64,000 nt of DNA from Paenibacillus sp. FSL K6-1096. Lineage in GTDB: Bacteria > Bacillota > Bacilli > Paenibacillales > Paenibacillaceae. Position 1 is the first letter of the stretch. Every line of letters starts with the position of its first letter. Below are positions 1 to 8,199 of this stretch, piece by piece. A model generated the notes under the pieces. It made no database searches. It was not told the DNA's origin and saw nothing but the letters and a program-made list of their open reading frames with translations. Made by a program: the position numbers and the translations under genes. Location: assembly GCF_037977055.1 (NCBI RefSeq), contig NZ_CP150274.1, positions 682,001 through 746,000 on the forward strand, read 5' to 3'.

Positions 1-61
1 TTCTTCAGAAGAAAGCACCCCTTGTCGAAATCAACCGGCGTGTGTTTTAACACCGTCAATT

Positions 62-90
62 ACTATAACATATTAAAACAGCCTGTGCAA
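62..90 (-). promoter_or_regulatory. Sigma-A-type promoter reading off the left edge
   Basis: On the minus strand there is TTGCAC, a 17-base spacer and TATAGT, a close match to the sigma-A consensus. It lies just after the last gene of the fla/che operon. In related Bacillales the next gene is rpsB, which lies outside this window, so this is probably its own promoter (inferred from gene order). Confidence 0.65.
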
Positions 91-123
91 CGATTACTGC
101 AAAGTTATTCATTTTGGGCACGA

Positions 124-765
124 TTATTTTTTGACCGTAATCAGCTTGTCAATAATCGAGTTAATGCTCTCGCCCTTGGCGAAGCTGTAGCTGCCGTATT
201 GAATGATTTTGTTGACCTTGCGGCTGTTTGCGGCCTGAAGGAACTTATCCTTGTCCTGAATAACGCCTGCCTCGGCCAGCACATCTGCGGTCTGGGCAAG
301 CGTAATGCCCGTAGGAATCCTTACGGATATCGCTCCGTTCGCAGCACTCTCCGGCGATTCCGGCGCGGCCGGAGCCTTGGCCTCCCCGCCTGCCGGACTG
401 CTCTCCGGCTGCGCCGGGGCGGACGGGCTTCCCGGCGTTGCCGCCGCACTTGGCGCGGCAGCCGCCTTCGGGGTGGCTGCCGGAGCAGGAGTCGCCGAAG
501 GTACCGCAGCCTGCGTCGCTTCAGCGGCAGGCTCCCCATCGACTCCTTGGGCCGGTCCGCCCGGTGCCCCTTCATCCGGCGATGCTGTAGCTTGAGCAGC
601 AGCATCCGCAGGGTCAACCACCGTCAGGTTCAGGCGGGCTGCTTCACGTACAAGCTCCTCCCGGGTCATCGGCGCGGCCCTGCCGGCGATCATCAGCTGG
701 AGCAGCAGAGCCCCGGCGATCAGGCCGGCGCCCAATCCCAGCATGAAGTAGCGGTTCTTCATCAT
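124..765 (-). CDS. Membrane-anchored YceG-like (MltG N-domain-like) protein, end of fla/che operon
   Basis: A 213-residue protein with one N-terminal membrane segment (residues about 6-28), a long Ala/Pro-rich linker (about 50-140) and a C-terminal domain of about 70 residues. That domain resembles the small LysM-like module preceding the catalytic domain of the endolytic transglycosylase MltG/YceG. The MltG catalytic domain itself is missing, so it is unlikely to be an active transglycosylase. AGGAGG lies seven bases before the ATG, and the start overlaps the stop of the swrB-like gene by four bases, indicating translational coupling. A role in cell-wall binding or motility is inferred only from context. 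Confidence 0.7.
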   Translation of the reverse strand: MMKNRYFMLGLGAGLIAGALLLQLMIAGRAAPMTREELVREAARLNLTVVDPADAAAQATASPDEGAPGGPAQGVDGEPAAEATQAAVPSATPAPAATPKAAAAPSAAATPGSPSAPAQPESSPAGGEAKAPAAPESPESAANGAISVRIPTGITLAQTADVLAEAGVIQDKDKFLQAANSRKVNKIIQYGSYSFAKGESINSIIDKLITVKK

Positions 766-1340
766 ACGGATTCCTCCTGCGCGGCCAGCTGCAGAATCAG
801 CTGCACTTCACCCCGCTGAAGACCGGCAGTTCTGGCGATGGAATCGATGGATTTGCCCTGCTCATGCAGCTCGAACAGCCGCGGATACCGCAGCTTGACC
901 GAGCTGACCGGCTTCGGCTTGGCCGGGGGCGCTTCCGCTGGAGCCTCCGCTTGTTCAGCCGGCGGATTACCGGCTGAGGGGCCTGCCGCCTCTCTTCCGA
1001 AGGCAGCCGTCAGCTGAAGCAGGCCCTTCTCTTCGGCAGTGAGCCTGGCATCCAGCAGCAGCAGGCTCTTCTCCAGCCCGGTAACCTGTCCGCGCAGGGC
1101 GCTAATCTCTTCCTGCAGGGCGGCTTTGTTCGCCTGCGACTGTGTTTTGATGCTGCCGACAAGCTGAATCAGCTCCGAATTCTCACGCTCAATGTCAGCC
1201 ATATACAGCTCCAGAGCCTTCTCCGCTTCCTTCAGGCTCTTCTTCTCCTCCGAGTCCTCCCTGCCGGTTCTGGCCGGCAGCCGCAGGGCATAGACCATAG
1301 CGGCTGCGCCTGCCAGCACGATGTATACCCATGGTTCCAA
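762..1340 (-). CDS. SwrB/YlxL-like membrane-anchored protein
   Basis: A 192-residue protein starting with TTG, preceded by AAGGAG at nine bases. It has an N-terminal membrane anchor (residues about 4-20), a coiled-coil region rich in Glu/Leu (about 30-115), a Pro/Ala linker and a C-terminal helix-turn-helix-like segment (about 150-185). This layout and the position after sigD match B. subtilis ylxL (swrB), which promotes activation of flagellar export and sigma-D-dependent motility. Sequence similarity to SwrB is modest, so the assignment rests mainly on architecture and synteny. Confidence 0.65.
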   Translation of the reverse strand: MEPWVYIVLAGAAAMVYALRLPARTGREDSEEKKSLKEAEKALELYMADIERENSELIQLVGSIKTQSQANKAALQEEISALRGQVTGLEKSLLLLDARLTAEEKGLLQLTAAFGREAAGPSAGNPPAEQAEAPAEAPPAKPKPVSSVKLRYPRLFELHEQGKSIDSIARTAGLQRGEVQLILQLAAQEESV

Positions 1341-1379
1341 ATGTCTAATCTCCTTCTGCGTTCAATTCTTGCCAGCCTC

Positions 1380-1688
1380 TCAAAGACTGAAATCAATACG
1401 GTGCCCCTTATAGGGGTGTTCGGCTTCATGGGTATCCTCCGGCTTCTCCTGCTTGCGGGGATAGGCCTGGCTCCCGGGACGGCTTCCCTTCCCGCCGTCC
1501 CGCAGCGCCGATTCTGCAGACTCGTCCACCTCGCTGCTGCGCTGCGCAATCTCCTGGGTCTGCTTGACGTTCTGGCCGGCCAGCTGCTGCTGGTCAAGCG
1601 CAGGACGCTGCTGCAGGTTATTCTGGACTCTGCCCGCATCATGGGTGCGGGGCAGGGCAATTTGCAGTTCCACCGGCTTCATACTCAT
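1380..1688 (-). CDS. Conserved small protein of unknown function in the motility operon
   Basis: A 102-residue, very polar, Gln/Glu/Arg-rich protein without membrane segments or a recognisable domain. It begins MSMKPVELQIALPRT and ends with a short hydrophobic-acidic tail, HPYKGHRIDFSL. The middle looks disordered or helical. It sits between the DUF342 gene and the swrB-like gene in the same direction, so it is co-transcribed with motility genes. I do not recognise its function. That it is real is supported by operon position and by the ordered N- and C-terminal blocks, which resemble conserved patches rather than chance translation. Confidence 0.6.
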   Translation of the reverse strand: MSMKPVELQIALPRTHDAGRVQNNLQQRPALDQQQLAGQNVKQTQEIAQRSSEVDESAESALRDGGKGSRPGSQAYPRKQEKPEDTHEAEHPYKGHRIDFSL

Positions 1689-1758
1689 ACGATCCCTCTT
1701 CTTCCGTGATAGATTTCAGAATCAAGGAATGGCAGGCCGCCCTAAGCTGCCTGCCTGA

Positions 1759-3162
1759 TTAGATGTACGGCGTAATGGAGATATCCCCTTCGCTGTATAT
1801 GAAGGATACCCGCTCAGTAGGGTCCTTGACGAAGCGCGTGTACCTGCCGATCACGATTTTGGAGCCGCCATAGATCGTTTTGATGACGTCCACTCTGGCT
1901 CTGCCGGTATCCTCCAGCATCCGTTCAATTTCCAGCACACGCTCTTTAATTCTCTTCTCCTCGCGCAGATGGGATTGCTTCGTTGCATTGAGCTTCACCC
2001 GGAGGGCAACCTTATCCGGCGGGAGTTGGCCGTTGTTCGCCAGCTGGCCCAGCAGATACAGCGCTTTGTTCGTCTTATCCTCGTTCTCTAAGAGCTGGCG
2101 CAGCTCCTGGCGCAGCTCATTCATCTCGTTTCGCAGCTCAGGAACAACTCCCACCTCAATTGCTGTAGCGGTGGACATCGTATTCCCGATGGTTCGGGCA
2201 ACTACCCGGTCCCCTGCCTGCACAATCCCTCCGACAATCAGGCCCTTGGAGCCGTTGCAGAGCACATCACGTCCTGCCCGGATATTGGAATGCATAATGC
2301 TCTGCGAGACGATGATATCCTCACCTGCAACTACATTGCCGTCCTGGATGAAGGAGACCTTGACGTTCTGTCCGGCGTTTACAAGACCTTTATTGTAGCC
2401 GATAATTCCCCCGGTGATCTCGATGGAGCCGCCTGAGATAAGCTCAGCACCCTCCACCCCGCCAACCACCCGGATATCTCCTGCGGATTTGACGGTGAAG
2501 CCGGTAAGCACATTGCCGCGAATGACTACCGTACCCACGAAATCAATATTGCCTGTGCTGTAATCCACATCCCCGTTCACCTCATACACCGGGAAAACGT
2601 TAATCTTCCCTTTGTCTGTTAGCGTAACCAATCCGTCAATGGCCGCGTACATCGAGGTCTCTTCCTGATCCACCAGCACATTCTTGCCTACCTTGAAGCG
2701 GGCATCTTTTCCTGCCCGGCAGGGAATCTCTTCGCCGGTGACCATCTTGCCGGGAACTCCGCTCTCTGCAGGAATCGCCTTGGCAATGAGTTGGCCTTTT
2801 CTCACATTATGCAGCCGCACCAGCTCTTTATAATCGACCTTGCCGTCCTCCTTCTCCAGAGGCCTGCGGTCTTCTTCCAAATCCACGGTCAGAATGACAC
2901 GGCCGTCCTTGCCGTTCACTGCTGGCTCCCCGATGGCGATGGGCACTCTGTTCCAGAAATACTCCTCCGGATTGCTGCTGATCCGCTGGACAATGTCGCG
3001 CTGGATGCCGAAACGAATATTGTGACTGTACAGGAAGCTGTCAAGATCTTCGACCGAACAGGAGAAATTCTCATCCTTCTTGATGAATTGAAGGTAAGCA
3101 ATTCCCTTATCATCCGAGAATGTAATACTCAGGTATTGGCTCAATACATATTGACCGATCAA
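1759..3162 (-). CDS. DUF342 family protein (FapA-like, flagellar assembly protein A family)
   Basis: A 467-residue protein of the DUF342 family. The N-terminal third is alpha/beta (a FapA-type N domain). It is followed by a glycine- and valine-rich right-handed parallel beta-helix-like stretch (about 170-320, with repeated GNV, GDI and GGV turns). A coiled coil (about 330-410) and a short beta tail complete it. Homologues are widespread in Firmicutes motility operons; a polymer-binding or scaffold role has been suggested but the biochemical function is not settled. The TTG start has GGGGGAG upstream and lies 30 bases after the sigD stop. Confidence 0.85.
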   Translation of the reverse strand: MIGQYVLSQYLSITFSDDKGIAYLQFIKKDENFSCSVEDLDSFLYSHNIRFGIQRDIVQRISSNPEEYFWNRVPIAIGEPAVNGKDGRVILTVDLEEDRRPLEKEDGKVDYKELVRLHNVRKGQLIAKAIPAESGVPGKMVTGEEIPCRAGKDARFKVGKNVLVDQEETSMYAAIDGLVTLTDKGKINVFPVYEVNGDVDYSTGNIDFVGTVVIRGNVLTGFTVKSAGDIRVVGGVEGAELISGGSIEITGGIIGYNKGLVNAGQNVKVSFIQDGNVVAGEDIIVSQSIMHSNIRAGRDVLCNGSKGLIVGGIVQAGDRVVARTIGNTMSTATAIEVGVVPELRNEMNELRQELRQLLENEDKTNKALYLLGQLANNGQLPPDKVALRVKLNATKQSHLREEKRIKERVLEIERMLEDTGRARVDVIKTIYGGSKIVIGRYTRFVKDPTERVSFIYSEGDISITPYI

Positions 3163-3191
3163 TTCTGCTCCCCCTTGTCACCGTCGCCCGG

Positions 3192-3980
3192 TTAATCATT
3201 TTGCATCAGAAGGTCCCGGTTCTTCTCAAGTGTACCCCTTAGCCGCAAAATCGCTTTGGAATGAAGCTGCGAGATCCGTGAAGGCGATAACGACATCACC
3301 TCGGCTATCTCGCTTAAAGATAAATCTTCATAATATAAAAGGGACACTACGGTCCGTTCTTTCACTGTTAATTTCTCGATGCCCTTGGTAAGTGTATCCC
3401 GCAGATAGAACTCATTTACTTTACGGTCCGGATTCTTGGCCTTGTCGTCCACCAGAATGGACATGCGCGTCTCGGATTCTTCTTCACGAATAGGATCTTC
3501 CAATGAACAGAGCGACATCACCGCAACATCCTGCAGCATGGTCTGAAACTCCGTCTCCGAAATATTCAGATACTGGCTCATTTCCTCGTCACTTACGGAC
3601 CGCAGATACTTCTGTTCCAGCTGCTGGTAAGCATCCTCAATTTTTTTGGCTTTCTCCCGGACCGATCTCGGAACCCAGTCGCTTTGCCGCAGTGAATCGA
3701 GGATAGCCCCTCTTACCCGCCAGGAGGCATAGGTCTGGAATTGAAGCCCCCGCTTGTAGTCGAACTTCTCAATGGCGTCAATCAGCCCCATCACACCGTT
3801 GCTGGCCAGATCATCCTTGGACACGTTTTTGGGCAGGCCTACCGCCAGACGGCTGGATACGTAATCAACAATATGAAGATAACTCTCAATCAGCTTTTTT
3901 TTGGCTTCAGGATCACCGTGTTCTTTCCATTGCTCCCAGAGCATATCTGTTTCCGACTGAGCTGCTTTGCGCTCGTTCAA
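3192..3980 (-). CDS. sigD: Flagellar RNA polymerase sigma factor SigD (FliA/WhiG family)
   Basis: A 262-residue alternative sigma factor that directs RNA polymerase to late motility and chemotaxis promoters. Region 2 (about 20-95) contains the motif YASWRVRGAILDSLR typical of FliA/SigD; region 3 follows (about 100-180); region 4 (about 205-255) has the helix-turn-helix LSEIAEVMSLSPSRISQLH. The start is TTG with AAGGGTG seven bases upstream. Its place near the end of the fla/che operon is the same as in B. subtilis, where distance from the promoter affects SigD level and the fraction of motile cells. No flgM anti-sigma gene is visible in the window. Confidence 0.96.
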   Translation of the reverse strand: MNERKAAQSETDMLWEQWKEHGDPEAKKKLIESYLHIVDYVSSRLAVGLPKNVSKDDLASNGVMGLIDAIEKFDYKRGLQFQTYASWRVRGAILDSLRQSDWVPRSVREKAKKIEDAYQQLEQKYLRSVSDEEMSQYLNISETEFQTMLQDVAVMSLCSLEDPIREEESETRMSILVDDKAKNPDRKVNEFYLRDTLTKGIEKLTVKERTVVSLLYYEDLSLSEIAEVMSLSPSRISQLHSKAILRLRGTLEKNRDLLMQND

Positions 3981-4058
3981 CGGCTTTCACCCTTCCCAAA
4001 GTGTAGTCAGCGGGCCTGATGCGGCGCGGGAAATACGGACCTATGCCGCAGCACTCGC

Positions 4059-4475
4059 TTATTCTTCTTTCAGGTGACGAACGGCCTTGGCCAATTCTTC
4101 AGGATCTTTCATCGAGACCAGCTTTGGAGGCTGTAACGGCTTGAAATCCCCGTGATCCGCGCTCTCCTTGTCCTTCTTGGGGGTCAGCAGATCCTTCAGC
4201 TCCTGCTCTTCATCAGGTGTACTGATATCAAGCCTTCCTCCAAGAGCATCCCCCTGACCGGAGGGACCGGACTCGGCATCCTCAGCTGCCGCAGATTTCC
4301 CGGTAATAACACTGAGTACCCATCTCAGGAGAAAAGCAAGCACAAACCAGATGATAAATCCGTAAACGCCCCGGATCAGACTGGTTCCCACTGTGTTATG
4401 CCCGTTGTTTGCCAGAAAGGTAATGACAAACCCTGCGAGCCCGGCTGCTACATTAAGCAATAGCTTCCTGCTCAT
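4059..4475 (-). CDS. Two-TM small membrane protein between cheD and sigD, function unknown
   Basis: A 138-residue protein with two predicted N-terminal membrane helices (about 5-24 and 32-55), followed by an acidic, disordered cytoplasmic tail ending in a short helical block (DPEELAKAVRHLKEE). The cheD stop and this ATG are separated by only a couple of bases, so it is in the operon. I do not recognise a family. The C-terminal block could be a binding motif for a soluble partner, but nothing in the sequence identifies one. Confidence 0.7.
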   Translation of the reverse strand: MSRKLLLNVAAGLAGFVITFLANNGHNTVGTSLIRGVYGFIIWFVLAFLLRWVLSVITGKSAAAEDAESGPSGQGDALGGRLDISTPDEEQELKDLLTPKKDKESADHGDFKPLQPPKLVSMKDPEELAKAVRHLKEE

Positions 4476-4477
4476 GG

Positions 4478-4975
4478 CTATATTTCCTTCTGGCCTTTTT
4501 GAACGCTGCGGATAAAAATCACTCCGGTATTACAGGAGATTTCTATCGTGCGTCCGTAGTTGCCGCCCGTATCCTCAGCGATCAGAGGAATACGAAGCGC
4601 GTCAAGAGCAAGCTTGCAGGATTCCACGTTACGAGGCCCGATCCTCATGGTGTCACTCCCGCCCGCAAAGGCGAACATCTGCGAGCCTCCGGCCATCTTG
4701 GCCACAATCCGGCTTCTGACCGCCCCCAGCGCAAGCAGGCGCGATAACAGCTCCGGCACAGCAGTATCGGCGAACTTGGCGATATTCAGCTGCCCTTCCC
4801 GCGCGATGTCTGACGAAGGCAGCATGACATGAGCCATGCCCGCCAGCTTTTTGCCGGGGTCGAACAGCGTCAGGCCAACGCAGGAGCCAAGACCGGTCGT
4901 ACGGATAAGACTATCCTGGCCGCCCACATTAAGATCCGCCATGCCTACTTTAATGATGCTTTGCTCTTCAATCAT
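4478..4975 (-). CDS. cheD: Chemoreceptor glutamine deamidase CheD
   Basis: A 165-residue CheD. The family deamidates glutamine residues on methyl-accepting chemotaxis proteins and also binds CheC, raising its phosphatase activity. The catalytic Cys (about residue 32, in TGLGSCVG) and His (about residue 48, in GMAHVML) are both present, as is the C-terminal EDTGGNYGRTI block. Length is standard. The ATG overlaps the cheC stop by eight bases, so the two partners are translationally coupled, as in B. subtilis. Confidence 0.95.
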   Translation of the reverse strand: MIEEQSIIKVGMADLNVGGQDSLIRTTGLGSCVGLTLFDPGKKLAGMAHVMLPSSDIAREGQLNIAKFADTAVPELLSRLLALGAVRSRIVAKMAGGSQMFAFAGGSDTMRIGPRNVESCKLALDALRIPLIAEDTGGNYGRTIEISCNTGVIFIRSVQKGQKEI

Positions 4976-5594
4976 TGTCGAACGGTACTCCCAGGGCCTT
5001 GAAGATTTTGGGGAATGATTCCGGATCGGGTATTAGGAAGAATTGCCCTTCAATTTCATTCTGGCCTTCCAGGAAGGTCGTGTCGATCAGCAGCGCGTCA
5101 TCGCCCATCTGACCGAATTGCAGCAGCCCGTAGCCGAGAATAGCTCCGGCCATATCCATCGCCAGCGCCGGCACCGTAGGGTACATGGACAACGAGGTGA
5201 AATCAGCCAGGGAGGACAGGTAGGAGCCGGCCAGAATATTGCCGATCTCGCTGAGCGCCGACAGCTCCATCTCACTCAGCTCGCCGCTGCCGGACACTTC
5301 AATTCCGGCAATCCGGCTGAGCAGATTGGTGGCAGCCTCCGGGGCCAGTATGAAGAACAGATTACCGGGAGCTTCGCCTTCCACCCGCAGGAATACCGCA
5401 TATACGAGTTCTTCCGCACCGCCCACCTTATCGGTAATCTCCTCGAAGCTGAGGAGCTGGACCTTCGGCACCGCCATATCGATCGGTTTATTGAGCAGCT
5501 GCGACAGCGCGGTGGCGGCATTGCCGGCCCCAATATTCCCGACCTCCTTGAGCACGTCCATTTTGAAGTCCTTGAAGTTCTTGAATAGCTCCAC
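4968..5594 (-). CDS. cheC: CheY-P phosphatase CheC
   Basis: A 208-residue CheC. It dephosphorylates CheY-P and feeds back on receptor adaptation with CheD. Two phosphatase consensus motifs (E-x2-N) can be seen: one near residues 17-20 (EVGNIGAGNAA) and one in the middle (SEIGNILAGSY). Both catalytic centres therefore appear intact, as in B. subtilis CheC. The start is GTG with GGAGG upstream, four bases after the cheW stop. It is part of the cheB-cheA-cheW-cheC-cheD block. Confidence 0.95.
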   Translation of the reverse strand: MELFKNFKDFKMDVLKEVGNIGAGNAATALSQLLNKPIDMAVPKVQLLSFEEITDKVGGAEELVYAVFLRVEGEAPGNLFFILAPEAATNLLSRIAGIEVSGSGELSEMELSALSEIGNILAGSYLSSLADFTSLSMYPTVPALAMDMAGAILGYGLLQFGQMGDDALLIDTTFLEGQNEIEGQFFLIPDPESFPKIFKALGVPFDND

Positions 5595-5597
5595 AGG

Positions 5598-6059
5598 CTA
5601 TCCCTCCAGGCCTTCAAGCTGCACGATTTCGCTCTTGTTGAGCACCTCGGACAGGTTGAGCATAATCAGCAGACGGTCATCTCCAATTTTGGCCACCCCG
5701 TCCAGATACTTCGCCTTGATGCCGCCCACTACATCCGGCGGAACATCAATGATATCGCGGTTCAGATCAATGACATCGTTGGCGGAATCGACGATGAAGC
5801 CGACCTCCATCTCATTGACATTCACAATGATGATCCGGGTCTGGTCGGTATGCTCCGCTTCCTCGATCCCGAACCGGCCGCGCAGATCAATCACCGGAAT
5901 GACCACTCCGCGCAGATTGATTACCCCTTTGATGAATGAATAAGTCTTCGGTACACGGGTAATCGGCATCATGCGTTCAATCGTCTGGACCTTCTCCACT
6001 TCAATGCCGTATTCTTCAGTGCCAAGCTTGAATACGATTACTTTGATATCTTCAGCCAT
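5598..6059 (-). CDS. cheW: Chemotaxis adaptor CheW
   Basis: A 153-residue single-domain CheW, the SH3-like adaptor linking chemoreceptors to the kinase CheA. The typical blocks are present: an N-terminal VIVFKLGTEEYGIEV strand pair, the ITRVP turn, the INLRGVVIPVIDLR segment and a C-terminal DDRLLIMLNL strand. The ATG follows the cheA stop by 27 bases with an AGGGAGG-type site. It lies in the standard cheA-cheW order. Confidence 0.96.
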   Translation of the reverse strand: MAEDIKVIVFKLGTEEYGIEVEKVQTIERMMPITRVPKTYSFIKGVINLRGVVIPVIDLRGRFGIEEAEHTDQTRIIIVNVNEMEVGFIVDSANDVIDLNRDIIDVPPDVVGGIKAKYLDGVAKIGDDRLLIMLNLSEVLNKSEIVQLEGLEG

Positions 6060-6086
6060 GGAATGAACCTCCCTGTTCTATCCTCA

Positions 6087-8165
6087 TTATTTGATGAAAG
6101 CATTCGGATCAATGATAAGCGCTACCTGCCCGTCCCCGAGAATGGTTGCCCCGGAGATGCCCTGCACCTCAGGCAGATACTTGCCGAGGTTCTTGATTAC
6201 AATTTCGTTCTGTCCGATGAAGTCCTGCACTGCCAGGGCAACTAACCGTTCCCCCTTGCGCACGACGACAATCTCGGTCTCCTCCTCCGTGCTCTCATCG
6301 TAGTCCGGAATAGCGAAGATCTTGCTCAGCGATACCAGCGGAATATGACTGCCCCGGAACTCTACCATTCTGTTGCCGTGAATGGTGCGGATCTGGGTTT
6401 GCTTCACGATGCCCGTCTCCACGATAGATGAAAGAGGAATGGCATATTTCTCGGAGCCCAGCCGGACCAGCATCGCGGCAATGATCGATAGAGTGAGCGG
6501 AAGCTGCACTGAGAAGTTAGTGCCTTTGCCCGGCGTGGAGTAGATCGTGACGTTACCGCCCAGCGAGGAGATTTTGGCTTTGACCACATCCAGGCCGACT
6601 CCGCGGCCCGAGACGTCGGAGATGACCTCTGCCGTACTGAAGCCCGGGGCGAATAGGAGCTGATAGGCTTCATCATCCGACATCGAATTAGCCTGCTCCT
6701 GGGTAATCGTCCCCTTCTTGACGGCCGAGGCCAGAACCTTCTTCGGATAAATGCCCCTTCCGTCCTCTTCAATCTCAATGAAGACGTGGTTACCGCTATG
6801 GAAGGCCCGCAGCTGAACCGTGCCGGTCTCCGGTTTCCCGGCGGCGGTGCGGTCTGCCACCGATTCAATGCCGTGGTCCACCGCATTGCGCAGCAGATGC
6901 ACCAGCGGATCGCCAATCTCGTCAATTACAGTGCGGTCCATCTCTGTATCGGCGCCGGTGATGATCAGCTCTACCTTTTTGTCGAGCGATTTGGCCAGAT
7001 CGCGGATCATCCGCGGGAACCGGTTGAATACCGTATCCACCGGCACCATGCGCAGCTTCATGACGATATTCTGCAGATCCCCACTGACCCGGCCCATATG
7101 CTCAACCGTCTCGGTAAGGTCGCTGTTCTGGACTTCGGAAGCCAGCTGCTCCAGCCGGACCCGGTCAATCAGCAGCTCGCTGAACAGGTTCATCAGAACA
7201 TCCAGGCGCTCAATATCGACACGGATGGTCCGGGAAGGCGAAGGCGCTCCGCCCGCTCGGGCCGGAGCCGCCTTGCCGCTGTCTTCCCTTGCGGGCGCAG
7301 CGGCGGCGGTCGCAGGGGCTGCTGCCGGAGCCGCAGTCTGCACAGGAGCAGGAGCTTCTGCGGTAGCAGCCACACTGTCCTGCCCCATCTGGCGCAGCGA
7401 TTCCTGATCAAGAGCCACGGCTGTAACCGCCTCAATCTCCGACAGGTTCAGAATCATCTTCTGAATTTCGCTTGCATCCTTTTGGGTTATGTAATAGAGG
7501 GAGAAGCCGGTATCGAATTTCTCCTGCTCGATATCCTGAACCGAAGGGAAGGACTTAACGACCTCTCCGGAGCGCTCCAGAAGATCGAAGACCATGTAGG
7601 CGCGCACGGCTTTGAGCTGGCAATCCTTACGGATCGCTACATCCACATACAACACCTGATGTCCTGCCTGCAATGACTGCTCCAGTACGGAATACTGGAA
7701 TTCGTCCAGGAATACCTGCGCGCCGGAGGCATTGCCGGCGGCTGCCGCAGTGACCTCGGCAGCCGCTCCGCCCGCCGCAGGAACCTCTCCGCGCACAATG
7801 GCCTGGAGGGAGGCTACAATTGCCGAGACATCCGCCTTGCCCGTGCCTCCGCCTGTGATATCCTCAACCATTGATTCCAGAGCGTCAATACTTTTGAACA
7901 GGGTGTCGAAGATGAAATCCTGCATCCGCAGTTTGTTATTGCGTACCAGATCGAGCACATTCTCCATCTGGTGCGTCAGCGAAGCCAAATCCTCAAAACC
8001 CATTGTAGCTGCCATACCCTTCAAGGTATGGGCGGAGCGGAAAATCACCTGGACAATGCTTAAGTCCTCAGGATTTGCTTCCAGTTCCATCATGCTTTCG
8101 TTCAGTGACTGCAGATGATCATTTGACTCATCAATAAACATGGATAAATATTGGTTCATGTCCAC
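6087..8165 (-). CDS. cheA: Chemotaxis histidine kinase CheA
   Basis: A roughly 692-residue soluble kinase that phosphorylates CheY and CheB. The domains run in order: HPt/P1 with the phospho-acceptor His (about residue 46, SAHTLKG), P2 response-regulator-binding region (about 170-260), an Ala/Pro-rich linker, P3 dimerisation helices, the P4 ATPase (N-box HLLRNAVDHGIE, G1 DGRGI, G2 GRGVGLDVV) and a C-terminal CheW-like P5. I chose a GTG start giving MDMNQYL because GGGGAGG lies nine bases before it and B. subtilis CheA also begins MDMNQYL. An ATG two codons later is the alternative. Upstream extensions would overlap cheB and lack a site. Confidence 0.96.
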   Translation of the reverse strand: MDMNQYLSMFIDESNDHLQSLNESMMELEANPEDLSIVQVIFRSAHTLKGMAATMGFEDLASLTHQMENVLDLVRNNKLRMQDFIFDTLFKSIDALESMVEDITGGGTGKADVSAIVASLQAIVRGEVPAAGGAAAEVTAAAAGNASGAQVFLDEFQYSVLEQSLQAGHQVLYVDVAIRKDCQLKAVRAYMVFDLLERSGEVVKSFPSVQDIEQEKFDTGFSLYYITQKDASEIQKMILNLSEIEAVTAVALDQESLRQMGQDSVAATAEAPAPVQTAAPAAAPATAAAAPAREDSGKAAPARAGGAPSPSRTIRVDIERLDVLMNLFSELLIDRVRLEQLASEVQNSDLTETVEHMGRVSGDLQNIVMKLRMVPVDTVFNRFPRMIRDLAKSLDKKVELIITGADTEMDRTVIDEIGDPLVHLLRNAVDHGIESVADRTAAGKPETGTVQLRAFHSGNHVFIEIEEDGRGIYPKKVLASAVKKGTITQEQANSMSDDEAYQLLFAPGFSTAEVISDVSGRGVGLDVVKAKISSLGGNVTIYSTPGKGTNFSVQLPLTLSIIAAMLVRLGSEKYAIPLSSIVETGIVKQTQIRTIHGNRMVEFRGSHIPLVSLSKIFAIPDYDESTEEETEIVVVRKGERLVALAVQDFIGQNEIVIKNLGKYLPEVQGISGATILGDGQVALIIDPNAFIK

Positions 8166-8199
8166 TAACGAGCACCTCCCCTTCGAGTTCGCTTTTCCA

